A stretch of 8,123 nt of DNA from contig CAMDJU010000114.1 in NCBI GenBank assembly GCA_945900695.1, forward strand, positions 1-8,123. Reading direction: 5' to 3'. Under the pieces are notes generated by a model. That model was not told where the DNA came from, searched no databases, and saw only the letters and a list, made by a program, of their open reading frames with translations. Below, piece after piece: positions 7,198-8,123 of this stretch. How positions within the stretch are numbered: the first letter of the stretch is position 1; each line of letters starts with the position of its first letter. Source of the DNA: Bordetella parapertussis. Lineage in GTDB: Bacteria > Pseudomonadota > Gammaproteobacteria > Burkholderiales > Burkholderiaceae_C. The position numbers and the translations under genes were made by a program.

Positions 7198-7787
7198 GCT
7201 AGACCTCCTTTGGAGAATCGACGCTGGCGCTGCTTGCGCAAACGTGCTGTTGCAATGACAAGCAACACCAAACTAGCCAAGGCCCCAAGCGCCCACCACT
7301 CCCAATGAAAGTGGTGATCATCAACGGCCAAAGAGGCTGGTACCCGCAACACCGCATCAAGCAAGTCACTATCCTTGCCCGCAATCACGGTGATCACCAG
7401 TGGGTGTTCGCCAGGTGTAGAGAGCTTTTGGAGCAATGCCGGGTCATTGATTAAGTAATCACCGATTTCGGCGCGGAATTTAGCCTGTGCCTTCAGTGAC
7501 CCAGACTCAACTTCGACTTGTGCCTGCAACAGGGGCGCGTTCGTCACAAATCGGTCAATGAAAATAAACAATTCGCCACCAGTGAGCGTTGCGACCAGCT
7601 CAAAGAGATCTGAATTGGCTTCAATTCGAAGTCCGGCTTGCATCAAGCTATCCGTCTTTGGCGAATCCAAGTGCTCGCCGTTGGGGCCATGCGCGCCAGG
7701 GCCAGCCCAGGTGGGTAGAGGCATCAGCGCAAGCATGCAGGCCGTCAAGCCTGCCCACACGAATCTGGAGATAAAGAGATGAATCAT
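7194..7787 (-). CDS. Unrecognised exported protein with one C-terminal membrane helix, metal-efflux operon accessory
   Basis: I do not recognise a named family. The 197-residue protein has a signal peptide (hydrophobic core about 9-24, PTWA, cleavage expected after A28), a mature N-terminus [13 protein letters not shown], a periplasmic domain of about 120 residues, one membrane helix (about 164-183) and a basic tail RLRKQRQRR, so the topology is outside to inside. The domain opens with LFELVATLTGGELFIFID at 61-78 and looks beta-rich. It ends with DDHHFHWEWW at 156-165, a histidine, acid and tryptophan cluster at the outer membrane face. The gene sits between the channel and adaptor genes with ATGA overlaps on both sides and only a weak ribosome-binding site, so it probably depends on translational coupling. 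A role in presenting metal to the pump or holding the complex together is inference. It may derive from an adaptor-like N-terminal domain. Confidence 0.85.
   Translation of the reverse strand: MIHLFISRFVWAGLTACMLALMPLPTWAGPGAHGPNGEHLDSPKTDSLMQAGLRIEANSDLFELVATLTGGELFIFIDRFVTNAPLLQAQVEVESGSLKAQAKFRAEIGDYLINDPALLQKLSTPGEHPLVITVIAGKDSDLLDAVLRVPASLAVDDHHFHWEWWALGALASLVLLVIATARLRKQRQRRFSKGGLA
7204..7211 (-). promoter_or_regulatory. Strong ribosome-binding site for the adaptor gene
   Basis: The minus strand reads AAAGGAGG, an almost complete anti-16S match, six bases before the adaptor ATG at 7197. It lies inside the last codons of the upstream gene. It is much stronger than the sites of the other genes in the operon, so the adaptor may be made in excess over its upstream neighbour. 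Confidence 0.8.
7665..7709 (-). repeat. 45-base repeat, copy in the accessory gene
   Basis: This encodes [15 protein letters not shown] (residues 27-41 of the 197-residue protein). It is the partner of the copy at 7087-7131 in the adaptor gene, about 580 bases away in the same orientation. Similarity stops abruptly on both sides at the protein level: the signal cores and downstream domains differ. Confidence 0.9.
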
Positions 7788-8123
7788 GGCAGTAATCCCA
7801 AAGCTTGTTCAAGGCGAGCCATCGCCGTTTGATGGTTAATTTGCTGACGCGCCAAGGCACTCTCAGCACTGGCGCTTGCGGCCAGAGCGCGCAGCATTTC
7901 CGGCAATGCCGATTCACCTGCACGGAAGGACTTGTCAATCAATCTTGCTCTTTCGGCCAATAATTGAGCGCGCTCTTGCTCTGTTTGCAGTTGGACCTTT
8001 ACCAAGCCCAATTGACTCTGTGCCAATGCCACTTCGGCGGTTAGACGCTCGAGCGTGCGCTGAGATTGGGTTTGAAAAATATCCAGTTCACCAAGTGCAG
8101 CAGCAATGCGAGGCTGCTGGTAG
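7784..8123 (-). CDS. C-terminal part of a TolC/CzcC-like outer-membrane efflux protein (cut by window edge)
   Basis: The frame is open from the right edge (first full codon at 8122) to a TGA at 7784-7786 and gives 112 residues. The sequence is long amphipathic helix: repeated Ala, Gln, Leu, Glu and Arg, a break at DKSFRAGESALPEMLRALA, a second helix, and the ending MARLEQALGLLP. This is the usual second coiled-coil hairpin and C-terminus of outer-membrane factors of the TolC/CzcC type, which form the exit channel for RND pumps. A GTG at 8032 is only an internal codon, as homologous helix continues upstream of it. The stop overlaps the next start (ATGA). Position before the adaptor and pump genes fits the usual channel-adaptor-pump order. 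The N-terminus and promoter are outside the window. Confidence 0.85.
   Translation of the reverse strand, partial: YQQPRIAAALGELDIFQTQSQRTLERLTAEVALAQSQLGLVKVQLQTEQERAQLLAERARLIDKSFRAGESALPEMLRALAASASAESALARQQINHQTAMARLEQALGLLP

Overview
The window looks like chromosomal DNA from a Gram-negative bacterium. Codon choice, moderately high GC and protein style suggest a betaproteobacterium of the Burkholderiales, perhaps Comamonadaceae (Limnohabitans/Rhodoferax-like). That placement is inference, as there is no rRNA or marker gene. I see no mobile element, tRNA, rRNA or CRISPR array. Two gene clusters converge on a 144-bp gap.

Left cluster (+ strand, 1-2317): the last 22 codons of a YeeE/YedE-type membrane protein, a second half-size YeeE/YedE protein of the DUF6691 type, and a complete SulP-family anion transporter with a C-terminal STAS domain. 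This reads as a membrane module moving sulfur compounds or inorganic anions (thiosulfate, sulfate or similar). Its 5' end and any regulator lie outside the window.

Right cluster (- strand, 8123-2462, in transcription order): the C-terminal end of a TolC/CzcC-like outer-membrane efflux protein; an unrecognised 197-residue exported, membrane-anchored protein; a CzcB-like periplasmic adaptor; a CzcA/CusA-like heavy-metal RND pump of 1047 residues; and an unrecognised 126-residue exported protein. The first three genes are joined by two 4-bp ATGA overlaps, the pump follows after 16 bp, and the last gene after 67 bp. They very probably form one operon for a tripartite metal-efflux machine spanning both membranes.

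The most interesting content is in the two accessory proteins. The 197-residue protein and the adaptor share an identical 15-residue segment starting at their signal cleavage sites ([15 protein letters not shown]), and the DNA differs only at synonymous third positions. The 197-residue protein also has a His/acid/Trp cluster just outside its single membrane helix. The 126-residue protein is predicted to start with histidine when mature and has only one other histidine, an arrangement reminiscent of copper 'histidine brace' sites. Both accessory proteins carry an F-E-L-V-A segment opening a probably beta-rich region. The pump has an acid-rich TM4 motif and appears to lack the CusA methionine triad, so its metal is uncertain. 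These points suggest a metal pump with dedicated periplasmic metal-handling partners, a hypothesis and not an established system.
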